A stretch of 24,170 bases of DNA from Dehalococcoidia bacterium (GTDB taxonomy: Bacteria; Chloroflexota; Dehalococcoidia; Dehalococcoidales; Fen-1064). This document shows positions 23,084-24,170 of the stretch, in pieces. How positions within the stretch are numbered: position 1 is the first letter of the stretch; each line of letters starts with the position of its first letter. The notes below the pieces were generated by a model. The model did no database searches, was not told the origin of the DNA, and saw only the letters and a program-made list of their open reading frames with translations. The translations under genes were made by a program, and so were the position numbers. The DNA is taken from assembly GCA_030691775.1 (NCBI GenBank), contig JAUYDN010000005.1, forward strand, positions 1-24,170. Reading direction: 5' to 3'.

Positions 23084-23726
23084 GGCAAAGGTATTGATTG
23101 CGGATGACCACGCCATCATGCGCGATGGCATCCGTGCCCTGCTCAGCAACTGTGAAGACATTGAGATCGTGGGAGAAGCCGAGGACGGCAAAGAAGCCGT
23201 GGAAAAAACCCAACTGCTTTCTCCAGATGTGGTGGTAATGGATATCACCATGCCGCGGATGGATGGATTGGAGGCGATTCGCCGTATCAAGCGCAAACAG
23301 CCCCAGGTCAAGACACTGGTCCTGACACAGCATGAAAACCAGGAGTACATTCTATCGGTCATCCGGGCGGGCGCCTCCGGGTATATGCCCAAGAAAGCCG
23401 TAAGCTCGGACCTGATTGCGGCAATCCGCGCTCTTCGCCAGGGTGAGTCTTTCCTCTATCCGCAAGCGGCCAGTGTACTCATCAGCGACTATTTACAGCA
23501 CGCGCAGCGCGGTGACCCGTACGATAGCCTGACTCCGCGGGAACGGGAGATACTCAAGCTCGTAGCGGAGGGGAGTACCAGCCGGGAAATCGCAGCAATG
23601 CTTTATCTCAGCGTTAAAACGGTTACGGGCCACCGCAACAAGCTGATGCAGAAACTCGACCTGCACAACCGGTCGGAACTGGTGCGTTATGCCATGCGCA
23701 AAGGACTGGTAACTGCGGATGGTTGA
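23076..23726 (+). CDS. NarL/FixJ-type response regulator, partner of the kinase
   Basis: A 216-residue DNA-binding regulator. The receiver keeps every catalytic residue: acidic pair in IADDH (Asp10, Asp11), phosphoacceptor Asp56 in VVVMDITMP, Thr84 (LVLTQHE) and Lys106 (GYMPKKAV). The LuxR-type helix-turn-helix starts near 148 (LTPREREILKLVAEGSTSREIAAML). The frame opens further upstream inside the kinase gene, but the ATG at 23076 has AAAAGGAG upstream and gives the standard length. It overlaps the kinase stop, so the pair is cotranscribed and should form one two-component system. Its targets are not visible; the cytochrome and ccm genes are natural candidates. Confidence 0.95.
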   Translation: MDKAKVLIADDHAIMRDGIRALLSNCEDIEIVGEAEDGKEAVEKTQLLSPDVVVMDITMPRMDGLEAIRRIKRKQPQVKTLVLTQHENQEYILSVIRAGASGYMPKKAVSSDLIAAIRALRQGESFLYPQAASVLISDYLQHAQRGDPYDSLTPREREILKLVAEGSTSREIAAMLYLSVKTVTGHRNKLMQKLDLHNRSELVRYAMRKGLVTADG

Positions 23727-24142
23727 GGCACCGCGGGTACTCGTCGTAGCATTGAAAATCTGGTAAATGTTCGATTCCTGTTCACGGTGCAGCCGGTTAT
23801 AATATGAGATTGGAAAAACATGTTAAAACAACGGGTACTTTATTGTAGTGAAACTAGGTACTTTTAACCATCAAGAACAGATAACTATGCCGTTGTGACT
23901 GTACCGAGAAGCAGATAAGATATTTGATTGAAGTGTGCATTCAGGGTACTCTATAGTGTGGTGTAGGAAGTACATTGTATCAAGCAAGTGGATAAGTGCA
24001 TATACCAGCGTAGTCTTACGAGTTAAATCAGAATTGTTCAACATAACATCTTCAAAAAGCTATCAGCCCGGGGTGGGTGTGGACGAGGGGAAACTATCTA
24101 ATTCTCATGCTATTCCCATTGGAGTTGAAGAAAGGAGAGAGC
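23727..24142. other. Intergenic region, 416 bases
   Basis: Holds an inverted pair GCACCG (23728-23733) / CGGTGC (23785-23790) directly after the regulator stop, a TATAAT at 23798-23803 with only a poor -35, and GTTAAAA (23822-23828) / TTTTAAC (23862-23868) enclosing two copies of GGTACTTT. These may be control sites for the next gene. No protein or RNA gene is supported. Confidence 0.45.
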
Positions 24143-24170
24143 ATGCGTAATTTGTGGACTAAAAACCTCA
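24143..24170 (+). CDS. Start of a downstream gene, cut by the window end
   Basis: ATG at 24143 is preceded by AAAGGAGAGAGC, a strong ribosome binding site. Nine codons remain (MRNLWTKNL). Too little to assign a product. Confidence 0.5.

Noticed and set aside
23728..23790. tRNA-like stretch with GTTCGATTCC and pairing GCACCG/CGGTGC ends
   Set aside because: Only about 63 bases between the paired ends, the T-stem does not pair, and no D or anticodon arm can be drawn. At most a chance resemblance or a decayed fragment.
23935..24150. A 71-codon plus-strand frame near the end
   Set aside because: No ribosome binding site and low-quality composition; it overlaps a better-supported start at 24143 in a different frame.
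1..24170. CRISPR arrays, rRNA genes, insertion-sequence transposases or phage genes
   Set aside because: No regularly spaced direct repeats, rRNA-like sequence, or transposase or phage protein motifs were seen on either strand.

Overview
The window is a respiratory and cytochrome c biogenesis region of an anaerobic bacterium. The gene content (multiheme cytochromes, NrfD-type quinone module, Cys-type CcmE, LuxR-type regulators, slipin) and the frequent GTG/TTG starts fit a Chloroflexota (Dehalococcoidia-like) or similar sediment anaerobe. That assignment is an inference from gene content, not a phylogenetic result.

Left part (1-4650): an intergenic repeat, a dienelactone hydrolase, a convergent small unknown gene, a repeat-rich spacer, glyA on the minus strand, a 580-base spacer with one weak promoter candidate, and a slipin (SPFH) gene broken by one in-frame TAG.

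First respiratory operon (4709-8320): tetraheme membrane cytochrome c, Tat-exported four-cluster Fe-S protein, ten-helix NrfD-like quinone protein, a two-helix 63-residue protein, and a LuxR-type regulator whose receiver lacks the phosphorylatable aspartate. No molybdopterin or other catalytic subunit is present. A strong dyad follows the regulator, then a two-helix membrane protein, then an 867-residue fusion of a geranylgeranyl-reductase-like flavoprotein with a type II NADH dehydrogenase, then a seven-helix unknown membrane protein and a hairpin-rich repeat.

Second respiratory block (12802-23726), all on the plus strand and mostly overlapping start-to-stop: heptaheme cytochrome c, cytochrome b, two-helix small protein, hexaheme NapC-like cytochrome; then ccmE, ccmF, ccmA, ccmB, ccmC and a 48-residue ccmD; then a NarX-type histidine kinase with a CXXCH motif in its extracytoplasmic sensor domain and its canonical NarL-type regulator. 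ccmG, ccmH and ccmI are absent and CcmE carries CXXXY, matching the variant maturation system (system I*).

Reading together: the cluster encodes quinone-linked electron transfer through membrane-anchored multiheme cytochromes (4+7+6 haem sites), the machinery that attaches those haems, and a two-component system whose sensor may itself carry haem c. The window ends at the first nine codons of another plus-strand gene.
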